From: Isosphaeraceae bacterium EP7
GTDB lineage: Bacteria > Planctomycetota > Planctomycetia > Isosphaerales > Isosphaeraceae
NCBI GenBank assembly: GCA_038400315.1
Contig: CP151667.1
Location: 977,174-1,041,173 of the forward strand
Reading direction: 5' to 3'
DNA length: 64,000 bases
Numbering within the stretch: the stretch's first letter is position 1; each line of letters opens with the position of its first letter. The notes beneath the pieces are model-generated. The model saw only the letters and a program-made list of their open reading frames with translations. It did not search any database and was not told where the DNA came from. A program made the translations under genes and the position numbers. Shown here piece by piece: positions 1-8,153 of this stretch.

Positions 1-1540
1 CGCGCGGCGTGAATGTCAGGGCGCCCGGAATGTGCAGCCGACCGACGAGGGCTTCGATGACCCCCTTCAGATCCAGGAATGACGTCTTGCCGACAATTGC
101 CAGCCGGGCTGGCTCCTCGGGCAGCGCTCCCGGCCTGGGCAGGTAGACCTGGCCGATCTCGAAGAAGTCGGCCTCGGCCTGGCCGTGCGACTCGTTGTAA
201 CCCCGGACCGCCAGCAGGCTCGTCACCAGAGAGCGACGTAAGCAGGTCTCGCGTTTGCGGCTGGAGTGATTCACGCGGATCGGCGGGGCGTCTTCGGCGG
301 TCGGATCCAGGGGGGCAGACTGTCCCTCGGTCACCAGGCTGTAGGTCGCACTCTCGTCGAATCCGAGTCCCGTCAGGGTTGATCGTACTTCGGCCTCGAC
401 CCTCTCGCGAACTCCGCGCGACGTGCTGACCAGGGGAACGACCCGATCTTCGGGAACATGGTCATATCCGTGGATCCGGCCGACTTCCTCGATCAGGTCG
501 ATCTCGCGTTCCAGGTCGGCACGCCAGCTTGGCGGCACCACCGTCAGCGAGTCGGGCGTCGAGCCCTCGTCCTTCAGACCCAGCGCCTTCAGGATGCGTG
601 CGACTTCGGATCGGTCGACCGAGATCCCCAGGATCCGCTCGATTTGCCCGAGACGGAGGGTGACCGGTCGGCGTTCGGGCCGCGTCCTGCCGACGTCCAG
701 CACCCCCGGATGCAGGGTTCCGCCGGCAAGATCCAGGATGAGCTGGGCGCATCGGCGACTCGCCCAGTCGGTCGCGTCGGGGTCCATCGCCCGCTCGAAT
801 CGCCGGCTCGCCTCGCTCGGCAGGTTCAGCAAGCGGACAGTTCGCCTGACGCTCGACGCATCGAACTGGGCCGCTTCGAGGAGCACGTCGCGGCTGGAGT
901 CGCCGATTTCGGTGTCGAAGCCGCCCATCACCCCGGCGATGCCCACGACGCGCCCGGCGTCGGCGATCACCAGTGTCTCGGCATCCAGCTCATAGGCTTT
1001 GTTGTTGATCGCCTTGAACGGCTCGCCCTTGGTCGCCTTTCGGACCCTGAGCGTCCGCCCTTGCAGCCGGGCCAGGTCGTAGGCGTGAAGCGGCTGGCCG
1101 GCCTCGAACATGACGTAGTTGGTCGCGTCGACCACGTTGTTCACTGGCCGCTGGCCAAGGGTTTCCAGACGCTTGCGCAGCCACCAGGGGCTCGGGGCGA
1201 CGGTCAGGCCGGTGATCGCCCTCGCCGTGAATCGGGGGCAGAGACCGGACTCGTCGATTGCCACGCTGGCGAGCGTCTCGACGGACGCCCCCGACGTCGT
1301 CGGCCTCGGGTCGGGGAATCGCACCGGAAGATCGAAGATGACGCCGATCTCGCGCGCCACGCCCAGGTGACCCAGGCAGTCGGGTCGGTTGCTGGTCACT
1401 TCCAGGTCGATCGCCAGGTCGCCGCCGACCTCTTCGGTCGACTCGTGGTTCAGGCCCGTCAGCGCCAGCCGCTCGGCCAGCGCCTCGGCCGTCATTTCGA
1501 GTCGAAGGTAGTCGGTCAGCCAGTTCCAGCTCACGATCAT
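1..1540 (-). CDS. pheT: Phenylalanyl-tRNA synthetase beta subunit (partial, 3' end outside window)
   Basis: This is the beta chain of the alpha2beta2 cytoplasmic enzyme that charges tRNA-Phe. The reading frame stays open from an ATG at 1540 to the left window edge, giving 513 residues with no stop; the C-terminal part, including the anticodon-binding domain, lies outside. The start MIVSWNWLTDYL is the usual PheT N-terminus. Further in, the GVMGG stretch followed by an SEASRRFERAMDP segment is typical of the B3/4 editing region, and IDLIEEVGRIHGYD marks the B5-to-core transition. The gene lies 50 bp downstream of an amino acid permease rather than directly after pheS, which is unusual. The Shine-Dalgarno sequence is weak. 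Confidence 0.96.
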   Translation of the reverse strand, partial: MIVSWNWLTDYLRLEMTAEALAERLALTGLNHESTEEVGGDLAIDLEVTSNRPDCLGHLGVAREIGVIFDLPVRFPDPRPTTSGASVETLASVAIDESGLCPRFTARAITGLTVAPSPWWLRKRLETLGQRPVNNVVDATNYVMFEAGQPLHAYDLARLQGRTLRVRKATKGEPFKAINNKAYELDAETLVIADAGRVVGIAGVMGGFDTEIGDSSRDVLLEAAQFDASSVRRTVRLLNLPSEASRRFERAMDPDATDWASRRCAQLILDLAGGTLHPGVLDVGRTRPERRPVTLRLGQIERILGISVDRSEVARILKALGLKDEGSTPDSLTVVPPSWRADLEREIDLIEEVGRIHGYDHVPEDRVVPLVSTSRGVRERVEAEVRSTLTGLGFDESATYSLVTEGQSAPLDPTAEDAPPIRVNHSSRKRETCLRRSLVTSLLAVRGYNESHGQAEADFFEIGQVYLPRPGALPEEPARLAIVGKTSFLDLKGVIEALVGRLHIPGALTFTPR

Positions 1541-1590
1541 GGGAAGCCGCCCGTCACCGAAGTCGAAGTCGTGTGGAATTGGATGACCAG

Positions 1591-3087
1591 TCAGGCCTCG
1601 TCCGCAGGGGCCCGACCCAGCCGCGACCAGGCCCAGTACACAGGCAGGCCCGACAGTGCGATCAGGAAGCCGATGCCCGAGACGTCCGGCGACAGGTAGA
1701 CAAAATCAGCGATCAAGAACGTCGCGAGTGTGATGTAGATCAACGGAGTCAGCGGATAGCCGAACGTCTTGTAAGGCCGATCCGCCCCCGGCCTCCTGGC
1801 CCGCAGCACCAGCACCGAGGCCACCATCACCGTGTAGAACAGCAAGTCCACCGGGATGATGTAGTCGAGCAATTGCCCGTAAAGATTGCCGTATTCGGGC
1901 ACGCCCGCCGGACCCTGCTTCACCGTCACCGGCAGCACCAGGAACGCCGCCCAGACGCCCTGGGCCACGAGGGCCACGGCGGGCACTCGCCTGGCATTGG
2001 TGGTGCCTGCCGCCCGGAAGAAGAGGCCATCGCGGGCCATCGCGTAGAAGACGCGAGCACCGCTCAGGATCAGGCCGTTGTTGCAGCCGAAGGTCGAGAT
2101 CAGGATCAGGGTCGCCATCACCGTCGTGCCCGCGTCGCCCAGCAGCCGCTGCATCGCCAGGGTCGCCACCCGGTCCTGGGGCGCACCCTGAATGTCGACG
2201 AATGGGAGAGTACGCAGGTACGAGAGGTTCGCCATCAGGTAGAGGACAACCACTGATGAGCAGCCGATCATCAGGGCCCTGGGCAGCGTCCGGCCCGGGT
2301 CGCGCACCTCGCCGCCGGTGAAGGTCACGCTGTTCCAGGCCGTCTGCGAGAACAGCGGGCCCACCATCGCCTTGCCGAAGACCAGGACAAACGCGAACAG
2401 GCCGCCTACGGGCAGGGACTGCCGGATCTCCAACGAACCCGTCCCGTCGGTCAGCCACCAGGATCTCTCCCAGGGATTTGCACGGCCGAGGGCAAACCCG
2501 GCCACGATCAGGGCCACCAGGGCCGCAATTTTCGAGAAGGTGAACACGTTCTGGATCCGACGGCCCGTCTCCAGCCCCCTCATGTTGGTTGCCGTGAGCA
2601 GCGCGATCAGCCCGATGGCCACCAGCTGCTGCGTCGACAGGCTGAGCGCATACCGGCCCATGTGGATCGGCGCCACCAGGTATCTGTCCGACGCCACGGC
2701 CGGGAGAAGGACCCCCAGGAACTTGGCGAAGGCCACCGCGACGGCCGCGATCGTGCCCGTCCCCACGACCAGGAACGCCGACCAGCCGAAGAGGAATCCC
2801 ACGCTCGGCCCGTAGGCTTCGCGCAGGAAGACGTACTGGCCACCCGCCCTGGGGATCATCGCGGCGACCTCGGCCGAGCAGATCGCGCCGCAGACGGTGA
2901 GCAGGCCGGCCAGGACCCAGGCCATCAGCAGCCAGCCGGGCGAGCCGGCCAGGCGGGCGCTCTCGGCCGACGTGATGAAGATGCCCGACCCGATCATCGA
3001 GCCCATCACGATCATCGTCGCGTCGAGCCCGCCCAGCCCCCGCTCCAGGCTCGGCGAGGGTTCCGGGCCGGCGTCCGCCTTGCTCAT
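1591..3087 (-). CDS. APC-superfamily amino acid permease, inserted between pheS and pheT
   Basis: A 498-residue polytopic inner-membrane protein of the amino acid-polyamine-organocation superfamily, probably a proton-coupled amino acid importer or exchanger. After a short cytoplasmic N-terminus the first helix carries the hallmark GSMIGSGIFI near residues 28-37. About 12 hydrophobic segments follow and the end is short and polar. It lies in the same direction as pheS (upstream) and pheT (downstream, 50 bp), so it is probably co-transcribed with them. The location suggests, but does not show, that an aromatic amino acid is the substrate. A second member of the superfamily lies at 20036-21433. 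Confidence 0.9.
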   Translation of the reverse strand: MSKADAGPEPSPSLERGLGGLDATMIVMGSMIGSGIFITSAESARLAGSPGWLLMAWVLAGLLTVCGAICSAEVAAMIPRAGGQYVFLREAYGPSVGFLFGWSAFLVVGTGTIAAVAVAFAKFLGVLLPAVASDRYLVAPIHMGRYALSLSTQQLVAIGLIALLTATNMRGLETGRRIQNVFTFSKIAALVALIVAGFALGRANPWERSWWLTDGTGSLEIRQSLPVGGLFAFVLVFGKAMVGPLFSQTAWNSVTFTGGEVRDPGRTLPRALMIGCSSVVVLYLMANLSYLRTLPFVDIQGAPQDRVATLAMQRLLGDAGTTVMATLILISTFGCNNGLILSGARVFYAMARDGLFFRAAGTTNARRVPAVALVAQGVWAAFLVLPVTVKQGPAGVPEYGNLYGQLLDYIIPVDLLFYTVMVASVLVLRARRPGADRPYKTFGYPLTPLIYITLATFLIADFVYLSPDVSGIGFLIALSGLPVYWAWSRLGRAPADEA

Positions 3088-3127
3088 GATCGTCGCATCC
3101 GCGTCCCTCGGTGATGATGCCCAGTCG

Positions 3128-3466
3128 TCAGGACGCCGGGGTCTGGTCGACGAACGCCTTCACATCGGAGATCGCCTGCTCGACGGCCTCGCGACGCCAG
3201 TTCGTCAGGGCGCTGTCCAGGGCGCGAGTCAGCTGATTGATCAGCTGCTCGGCCGCCTCGTGCGCATCCTTGCCCTGGGCACGGATCTCGCAGAAATCGC
3301 GGTGGTGGACCTGCGCGGTATGCGCCGTGGCCCCGGTCGTCACGATCACTCGTCCCAGGTCGGCGGTCGCCATTGGAGGGTGCCTCGCTGCACAAGGGGT
3401 CCGGGAGAGTTGCGGAAAGCCCGGAAAATCCGAGAGCCCGCCGGGTAGGGTTGGCGTCATAGGCAC
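3128..3466 (-). CDS. Small hypothetical protein between pheS and the permease
   Basis: A 112-residue protein I do not recognise. The ATG at 3466 is preceded by a strong Shine-Dalgarno sequence (GGGAGGTGAG, about 10 nt upstream), so I keep this start; a second ATG at 3373 would give an 81-residue form beginning MATADLGRVIVTTG. The N-terminal 30 residues are Pro-rich and irregular. The rest reads as a short beta segment followed by amphipathic helices with no Cys pair, membrane segment or known motif. It begins 20 bp after the pheS stop and ends 40 bp before the permease, so it is a member of the translation operon. A nucleic-acid or synthetase accessory role would be speculation. Confidence 0.6.
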   Translation of the reverse strand: MPMTPTLPGGLSDFPGFPQLSRTPCAARHPPMATADLGRVIVTTGATAHTAQVHHRDFCEIRAQGKDAHEAAEQLINQLTRALDSALTNWRREAVEQAISDVKAFVDQTPAS

Positions 3467-3486
3467 GCCTCACCTCCCTTAGCTTA

Positions 3487-4500
3487 CTAGAATTGCGCAA
3501 GGAATCGGGCGTCGTTCTGGTAGAGCAGCCGGATGTCGTCGATCCCATGCCGACGCATGCAGAGCCGCTCGATCCCCAGCCCGAAGGCGAACCCCGTCAC
3601 CGCGTCCGGGGCGTATCCCACTGACCGGAAGACGTTGGGATCAACCATGCCCGCCCCTCCCATTTCAACCCAGCGGTCGCCCCCATGCCAGAGCATGTCG
3701 ACCTCGACGCTCGGCTCGGTGAACGGGAAGAACGACGGTCGGAACCGGATCTTCACATCCTCGCCCAGGTAGCTCCGCGCAAACAGGCGTAGGACGCTCT
3801 TCAGGTCGGCCAGGGTCACCCCTTTGTCGACCATCAGACCCTCGATCTGGTGGAACATAAATGAATGCGTCGCGTCCACCGTGTCGGGGCGATAGACCCG
3901 GCCGATCGCGATGACCCGCACCGGCGGCGGCTGGTTTTCCATCACCCGGATCTGCACCGGGCTCGTCTGGCTGCGCAGGAGCAAGCCGCCCGGCAGGTAG
4001 AAGTTGTCCAGCGGATCACGCGCCGGGTGGCTGGCCGGGATGTTCAGGGCGTCGAAATTGTGCCGGGAATCCTCGACCTCGGGCCCGCGGGCCACGGCAA
4101 ACCCGAAACGGCCGAAGAGCTCGATCAGCTCGTCGGCTGTCTGCGTCAACGGGTGCCTGTGCCCGAGCCTGGGACGGGAGCCAGGCAACGTGACGTCGAA
4201 CGCGTCCTTCGGGGCCCGGGTCGAGGTCGACTCACCCCGCGATTTCGCCGCCTGCCAGGCTGCCTCGAGTGCCTGCTTGACCCCGTTGAAGCGCTGGCCA
4301 TAGGCCCGGCGTTCGGCAGGTTCCAGCGCCTTCAGCCGCTCTTGGGCCGCCTTGAGCCGCCCTTGCTTCATCCCCAGAAAGTCAATCCGGGCCGCCTCGA
4401 CCTCGTCGGGCCCCGCCGCACCCTCGAACGCGGCCACTCCCGACGCCTCCAGCGCGTTCAGGTCGGAAATCGCCGCCGACGTCGATTCGGGAACCGTCAT
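3487..4500 (-). CDS. pheS: Phenylalanyl-tRNA synthetase alpha subunit
   Basis: The catalytic alpha subunit (337 residues) of PheRS, making Phe-AMP and transferring Phe to tRNA-Phe. The N-terminal roughly 90 residues form the coiled coil expected for tRNA contact. The class II core follows, starting around RPRLGHRHPL, with motif 2 within FRPSFFPFTEPSVEVD and motif 3 GLGIERLCMRRHG near the end; the protein closes with DIRLLYQNDARFLAQF, the normal PheS ending. I prefer the ATG at 4500 over an in-frame TTG two codons upstream. No clear Shine-Dalgarno sequence is visible. The small unknown gene and the permease separate it from pheT. Confidence 0.96.
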   Translation of the reverse strand: MTVPESTSAAISDLNALEASGVAAFEGAAGPDEVEAARIDFLGMKQGRLKAAQERLKALEPAERRAYGQRFNGVKQALEAAWQAAKSRGESTSTRAPKDAFDVTLPGSRPRLGHRHPLTQTADELIELFGRFGFAVARGPEVEDSRHNFDALNIPASHPARDPLDNFYLPGGLLLRSQTSPVQIRVMENQPPPVRVIAIGRVYRPDTVDATHSFMFHQIEGLMVDKGVTLADLKSVLRLFARSYLGEDVKIRFRPSFFPFTEPSVEVDMLWHGGDRWVEMGGAGMVDPNVFRSVGYAPDAVTGFAFGLGIERLCMRRHGIDDIRLLYQNDARFLAQF

Positions 4501-4674
4501 GAGCAAGGCACCGGTGCGAGGTCCGATTGATTCCCAATTCGAGATGGCGAGACGACCGACGGCGAGTGAACCGAGAATGCCGCCGAACCGAGAGGGGCCG
4601 TGGTCGGCGTTCCACTCTCATTCGGCGGCATCAAGGTATCCGGCGATCGTTGAATTCGACCTTGAAAGGGCGAT

Positions 4675-5082
4675 TCAGGCCGACTTCTTCTGGTTGGCCT
4701 GATTGCGGGCCTTGATGGTCGCCTCGTGCTTGTCCAGCTCGACCCGACCCAGGGCGACGATGGCGTCGAAGGTCTCGGTATCGAAGATGGCGAGCTGCGA
4801 GAGGCTCTTGCGGTCGAGGCCGACGTTGGCCAGCCGCAGGCCGTGCATCAGCTGGCTGTACCGCAGGCCACGCATCTCGGCGGCGGCAGTCAGGCGGATG
4901 ATGAACAGGCGACGGAAGTCACGCTTCTTGGCCCGGCGGTCGCGGAACGCGAAGACGCCGGCGCGGATCAGGGTCTCTTTCGCCGTGCGGTAGAGCTTGC
5001 GACGGCCCCCGACGTACCCTTCCACCTTCTTGAACAGACGCTTCTTCGCCTTGTTCCTGGCGGCGCCTTTTGTTGCACGCAT
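4675..5082 (-). CDS. rplT: 50S ribosomal protein L20
   Basis: L20, a 23S rRNA-binding protein essential for early 50S assembly. The start MRATKGAARNKAKKRL and the central GYVGGRRKLYRTAKE and RDFRRLFIIRLTAA segments are diagnostic. At 135 residues it is about 15-18 longer than the common form, the extra being a Lys/Ala/Asn-rich C-terminal tail. It lies downstream of rpmI and upstream of pheS in the standard infC-rpmI-rplT-pheST order. In other bacteria L20 represses this operon by binding its leader; a 271-bp spacer between rpmI and rplT leaves room for such control, but I could not identify an L20-binding fold. Confidence 0.97.
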   Translation of the reverse strand: MRATKGAARNKAKKRLFKKVEGYVGGRRKLYRTAKETLIRAGVFAFRDRRAKKRDFRRLFIIRLTAAAEMRGLRYSQLMHGLRLANVGLDRKSLSQLAIFDTETFDAIVALGRVELDKHEATIKARNQANQKKSA

Positions 5083-5353
5083 GGTCTGGCTCTCAATCCA
5101 TCTGGCCTAGGCTCGGCGGCGGCACGGCTCGTCCGGCGAAGGGTGGGGTGCTGGGCTCGGCTAGGCGTCCTCGCCCGGGCTTCGGGGAGATTCACCCGGA
5201 TAACGGGGATTACCCCCGAGGATCAACGCGGGCCTCGGGCGGGTCGGCGGGGTCGGCGTCGGAATGCCGCAGGCCCCGCGCGTCTCGCGACGGGGCCCTG
5301 CGAATCCAATCGTCTCGGTCAGTCGGTCGGTTCAGGTGGAACTGGGCAAAGGG

Positions 5354-5650
5354 TCAGGCCGTCGGGGTCACGGCCGCAGCTTCGGCCGCGTCGGCGATGT
5401 CTCGCAACGCGCAGAGGCGGGCGGCCAGGATGGCATCCGGCTGCGACGAGATGCGGATTCGCACAGCTTTGCGAACCCGAGCCGCCTCGGCCGAAACGCT
5501 CAGCTGGACCTTCTTGCGGAGCCGGCGGACTTGCTTCCCGCTCTTGTGGCTCATCAAGTGCGACGAACCGCAGCGCTTGTGGCTGACCTTGCCGGTTGCG
5601 GACACCTTGAACCGCTTTTTCAGACCTTTGTGTGTCTTTAGCTTCGGCAT
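5354..5650 (-). CDS. rpmI: 50S ribosomal protein L35 with C-terminal extension
   Basis: L35 of the large ribosomal subunit. The core (residues 1 to about 64) starts MPKLKTHKGLKKRFKVS and carries the basic HKSGKQVRRLRKK stretch typical of the family. The frame continues for roughly another 33 residues as an Ala-rich helical tail, so the product is 98 residues compared with about 65 usually. The ATG at 5650 is chosen because it begins the family consensus; the frame is open upstream but that part has no L35 similarity. It lies between infC and rplT. Confidence 0.95.
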   Translation of the reverse strand: MPKLKTHKGLKKRFKVSATGKVSHKRCGSSHLMSHKSGKQVRRLRKKVQLSVSAEAARVRKAVRIRISSQPDAILAARLCALRDIADAAEAAAVTPTA

Positions 5651-5990
5651 GATCAATCCAGGTTCGGTTCGGTGCCGGCCCGTATCAGGTCCTGGCGGTC
5701 GGTGAAGGACTGCGCCCCTCCGATGGGCCCGGGGCGGGCCGAGTCGCAGAGTGTAGCAAACCCCCCGCGCCCCCGCCAACTCCAATTCCGCCGTCGGGAC
5801 ACCACAAAATCGTCAGAGCCGATCATCCCACGCCGCCTATGACTTCGACAGGGCAAGTCGCCCCAAGTCTGTGAGGCGGAAACGAGACGAGCCCGGCGAG
5901 CATGCAGGCCCGCCGGGCAGGTTTCGAATCCGGTCGACCGGGATGAAGCGGAGTGTGTCGAGGAGCGACGGGGCGAGGTGCCCTCGGAGG
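5651..5990 (-). other. infC-rpmI spacer, no gene seen
   Basis: This 340-bp stretch separates infC from rpmI. I see no convincing coding sequence. It contains one GC-rich hairpin (5891-5918, listed separately). The length is more than translation spacing needs, so it may carry a leader structure for ribosomal-protein autoregulation; that is inference. Confidence 0.4.
5891..5918. repeat. GC-rich inverted repeat in the infC-rpmI spacer
   Basis: Arms GCCCGGCG (5891-5898) and CGCCGGGC (5911-5918) are perfectly complementary over 8 bp with a 12-nt loop. No long T-run follows on either strand, so it is not a standard terminator. On the transcript it would form a strong hairpin upstream of rpmI and could be an attenuator or an RNA-processing site. 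Confidence 0.45.
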
Positions 5991-6494
5991 TCAGGCTCTG
6001 GGGGCGACGATGGCCGTCATCCGCTTACCTTCCATCGATGGCGTCTTCTCGACCTTGGCCACGTCCTCGAGCGCCTGGAGCACTTCGTTCATGACCTTGC
6101 GGCCTTCGTCGATGTGCGCCAATTCGCGACCGCGGAAGAGGACGTTGACCAGCACTTTGTCCTTGTGTTCCAGGAACTCGCGGGCCCGCTTGACCTTGAC
6201 TTCGATGTCATGGTCGCCGGTCTTGGGCCGGACGCGGATCTCCTTGACCTGGATCTGGTGCTGTTTCTGCTTGGACGTGCGCTTCTTCTGCTGATACTTG
6301 AACTTGCCGAAGTCCATGATCTTGCAGACGGGAGGGCGTTCGTTCGGGGCGACCTCGACCAGGTCAAGCCCCGACTCGCGCGCCGACTCCTGCGCCTTGC
6401 CCGTGGGCATCACGCCGAGCATGACGCCTTCCGCATTGATGACCCGCACGGGTGAGATGCGGATCTGCTCGTTCACCCTGAGATTCCGGTCGAT
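5991..6494 (-). CDS. infC: Translation initiation factor IF-3, probable ATC start
   Basis: IF-3 binds the 30S subunit, prevents premature 50S joining and proofreads start codons. From the proposed start the product has 167 residues and begins with the family sequence [11 protein letters not shown]. The N-domain includes [19 protein letters not shown], the linker is Lys-rich, and the C-domain has the [19 protein letters not shown] segment. The first canonical start in frame is a GTG at 6476, but that cuts the conserved RNLRV residues and lacks a well-spaced ribosome site. An ATC at 6492-6494 preceded by GGAGGG fits better. Rare AUU/AUC/AUA starts are a known autoregulatory feature of infC in other bacteria. 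First gene of the infC-rpmI-rplT-pheS cluster. Confidence 0.93.
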   Translation of the reverse strand: MDRNLRVNEQIRISPVRVINAEGVMLGVMPTGKAQESARESGLDLVEVAPNERPPVCKIMDFGKFKYQQKKRTSKQKQHQIQVKEIRVRPKTGDHDIEVKVKRAREFLEHKDKVLVNVLFRGRELAHIDEGRKVMNEVLQALEDVAKVEKTPSMEGKRMTAIVAPRA

Positions 6495-6504
6495 GGGGCC
6501 CTCC
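6492..6504 (-). promoter_or_regulatory. Ribosome binding site and ATC start of infC
   Basis: Read on the minus strand, GGAGGG (6504-6499) is followed by CCCC and then ATC (6494-6492). This is a strong Shine-Dalgarno sequence at close to ideal spacing and points to ATC rather than the downstream GTG as the initiation codon. No in-frame ATG, GTG or TTG occurs in the codons just upstream. Confidence 0.6.
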
Positions 6505-6635
6505 GCATCAAGTCGTTGGACAAACCTCGCGGAATGGCCCGCTTCCCTCGCGACGAGGCGGCCGGCCCTTCCATCCTGAATTCAACACAACGCCCGCCCC
6601 CGCGGCATGACGTCGTGGGTTCCGAGGCAATCGAG

Positions 6636-6665
6636 ATTTTCCCCTAAATCCAGCCCAATTGTCAA
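6636..6665 (-). promoter_or_regulatory. Candidate sigma70-type promoter for the infC operon
   Basis: On the minus strand a perfect TTGACA (6665-6660) is followed after 18 bp by GAAAAT (6641-6636), four of six matches to the -10 consensus. Transcription would begin near 6629 and give a leader of about 135 nt before the infC start. The surrounding bases are locally AT-rich compared with the genome. Confidence 0.45.
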
Positions 6666-7176
6666 GATCAGGGGCGGGCTTGTCGGGCCTTGAAATCCCA
6701 GACTCGTGGGAGAATGGTTGGAGAATCGTCCCGAATCCGGTTCGCTCGGATCGCGAAATCCGCAATTTTCGACGCGAGAAGGCTTCAATGCTGGCAGGGT
6801 CCGACCGTCAAGCACACGAAGAAGGGTTGTGATGGCGATCACGCAAGCGACGATGATTCAGAGGAAAGGCGGCCATTTGAGGATGCAACGCATCCCATCT
6901 TGAGTGTAGGGCATCCTGGCCCGGAGGGTCACGGGCAGGGTTTGAGCGGAAGCAGACCGCGAAAATCACCGCTCGCCCAGGCCCCTGCCGGCCGGGGTTC
7001 CAACCGCGAGCACCAACGAGACGGACATTCTCGACGTAACGCACGCTGACTTGCGGACTCCCCGAGTTGGATCGACCCGAATCACCTGGGAAACCGGCTC
7101 TCGAAATCCTATCCTGTCGATGCCGAGGCTCGCCGTGCGTGCGTGCCATCCCGTCCTCTTGCCTGGACTCGTCGAT
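6666..7176. other. Non-coding stretch upstream of infC, nothing convincing
   Basis: About 510 bp between the infC promoter region and a small plus-strand membrane gene. Short open frames exist on both strands but none has a ribosome site, a recognisable domain or a plausible start. I see no RNA gene here. Confidence 0.4.
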
Positions 7177-7440
7177 ATGGAATGCCTCGCGATGATCGCC
7201 GTCTCCGCGGCCGTTATCTTCGCCAAGCTCGCCGACATCCAGGAGCTGAACCCGTTCGTCTGGGGCACCCTCGCCCTGGTGGTCTACGCGGGGGCGCCCG
7301 GGTTCATGATCTACCGAGGGGCGAGCTGGATGGACGCCCCCTGGGTCTGGATCAGCTCGTTTGGGGGCCTCTTCGTCCTATTTATCGCTCAGGCGGCCGT
7401 GGCGTCACGAGAGCGACGACGGGGGCGCAGCGGACGTTAG
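7177..7440 (+). CDS. Small hypothetical membrane protein
   Basis: An 87-residue protein with three hydrophobic segments (about residues 3-18, 28-43 and 57-74) separated by short loops, ending in a very basic tail (RERRRGRSGR). The topology suggests a small inner-membrane protein; I recognise no family. The ATG at 7177 is chosen because the hydrophobic profile begins there; the frame is open upstream without similarity. Its last 36 bp overlap the end of the convergent DUF1648 gene. Confidence 0.5.
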   Translation: MECLAMIAVSAAVIFAKLADIQELNPFVWGTLALVVYAGAPGFMIYRGASWMDAPWVWISSFGGLFVLFIAQAAVASRERRRGRSGR

Positions 7441-7953
7441 CCGGTTGGTGTCTGGAAGGTGGTGGAAGGGGCGGAACCCGAAGAAGAGGATCGCCCCAAC
7501 TCCCGCGAGAAACGCAACGATCAGGCCGAAACCCTCCGAAGCCGGCAGGCGAACCGGCGTCCGAAGGTTCGCCCTGACGACGAGAATCTGGAGTGAGATC
7601 ATCAGGACCAACGAGAGGCAGGCGAGCATCACGCCGATTCCGGAAATGTGAGCGAAGGTCGCATCCCGCCGCTCAGGTGCGAGCCAGTATTCCCGGTGCG
7701 GCAGGTTGACCGTCGAGTCGCTGAAGTGGCGGGCGAGGTAGAGCGGCACCGAGGTGGCAAGGACGAGGAAGGCCGCCACTCCCAGGCTCGAGATAGTCTG
7801 TGCTCTGCGACTCATCCAACCGTCGGGAACGCCGCTCACGCTGAAGTGCGTGGCGACGCGGGCAGGGAGCATCGGCTCGGTGCCGACCGCTACCGCGGCG
7901 AGCACCACATACAGGCCGATCAGCAGGATCATCCCGGATTTCAGGCTCAACAT
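7405..7953 (-). CDS. DUF1648-domain membrane protein
   Basis: A 182-residue membrane protein. The segment LPARVATHFSVSGVPDGWMS (about residues 29-48) after the first transmembrane helix is the signature of DUF1648, a domain found in SdpI-like and other small membrane proteins. Four hydrophobic helices are visible. The ATG at 7953 has an excellent ribosome site (AGGAGG, 6-nt spacing). The 3' end overlaps the convergent small membrane gene by 36 bp. Function unknown; similarity to SdpI immunity proteins is limited to this domain. Confidence 0.75.
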   Translation of the reverse strand: MLSLKSGMILLIGLYVVLAAVAVGTEPMLPARVATHFSVSGVPDGWMSRRAQTISSLGVAAFLVLATSVPLYLARHFSDSTVNLPHREYWLAPERRDATFAHISGIGVMLACLSLVLMISLQILVVRANLRTPVRLPASEGFGLIVAFLAGVGAILFFGFRPFHHLPDTNRLTSAAPPSSLS

Positions 7954-8013
7954 CGACGACCTCCTCGAATCACCCCGCGTTGACCGACCGATTTCGACCC
8001 GCGAGATCCTGCG

Positions 8014-8042
8014 TTGTCGGGGCTAGTGGCGGCCCCTATAAT
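8014..8042 (+). promoter_or_regulatory. Sigma70-type promoter upstream of nifU-like/hemW
   Basis: TTGTCG (8014-8019), a 17-bp spacer and a perfect TATAAT (8037-8042). The predicted transcript starts near 8049 and runs about 105 nt to the nifU-like ATG. This is the best-matching vegetative promoter I saw in the window. Confidence 0.6.
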
Positions 8043-8153
8043 TGAAGGTGCTGTCCCGGTGGTGAAGGTTTTCTGATCGGCCATTCTTCATAGTATCGGT
8101 TCCGACGCTCACCGGGCAGCCTGGGCAATTCTCTGGTCCTGGAACCTCCGACC

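Noticed and set aside
5915..5940. Sequence resembling a tRNA T-arm (GGTTTCGAATCC)
   Set aside because: The flanking bases cannot form the 5-bp T stem and no acceptor, D or anticodon arm is present around it.
6706..6903. Short plus-strand open frame upstream of infC
   Set aside because: No ribosome site, irregular composition and it lies in the infC upstream region; not supported as a gene.
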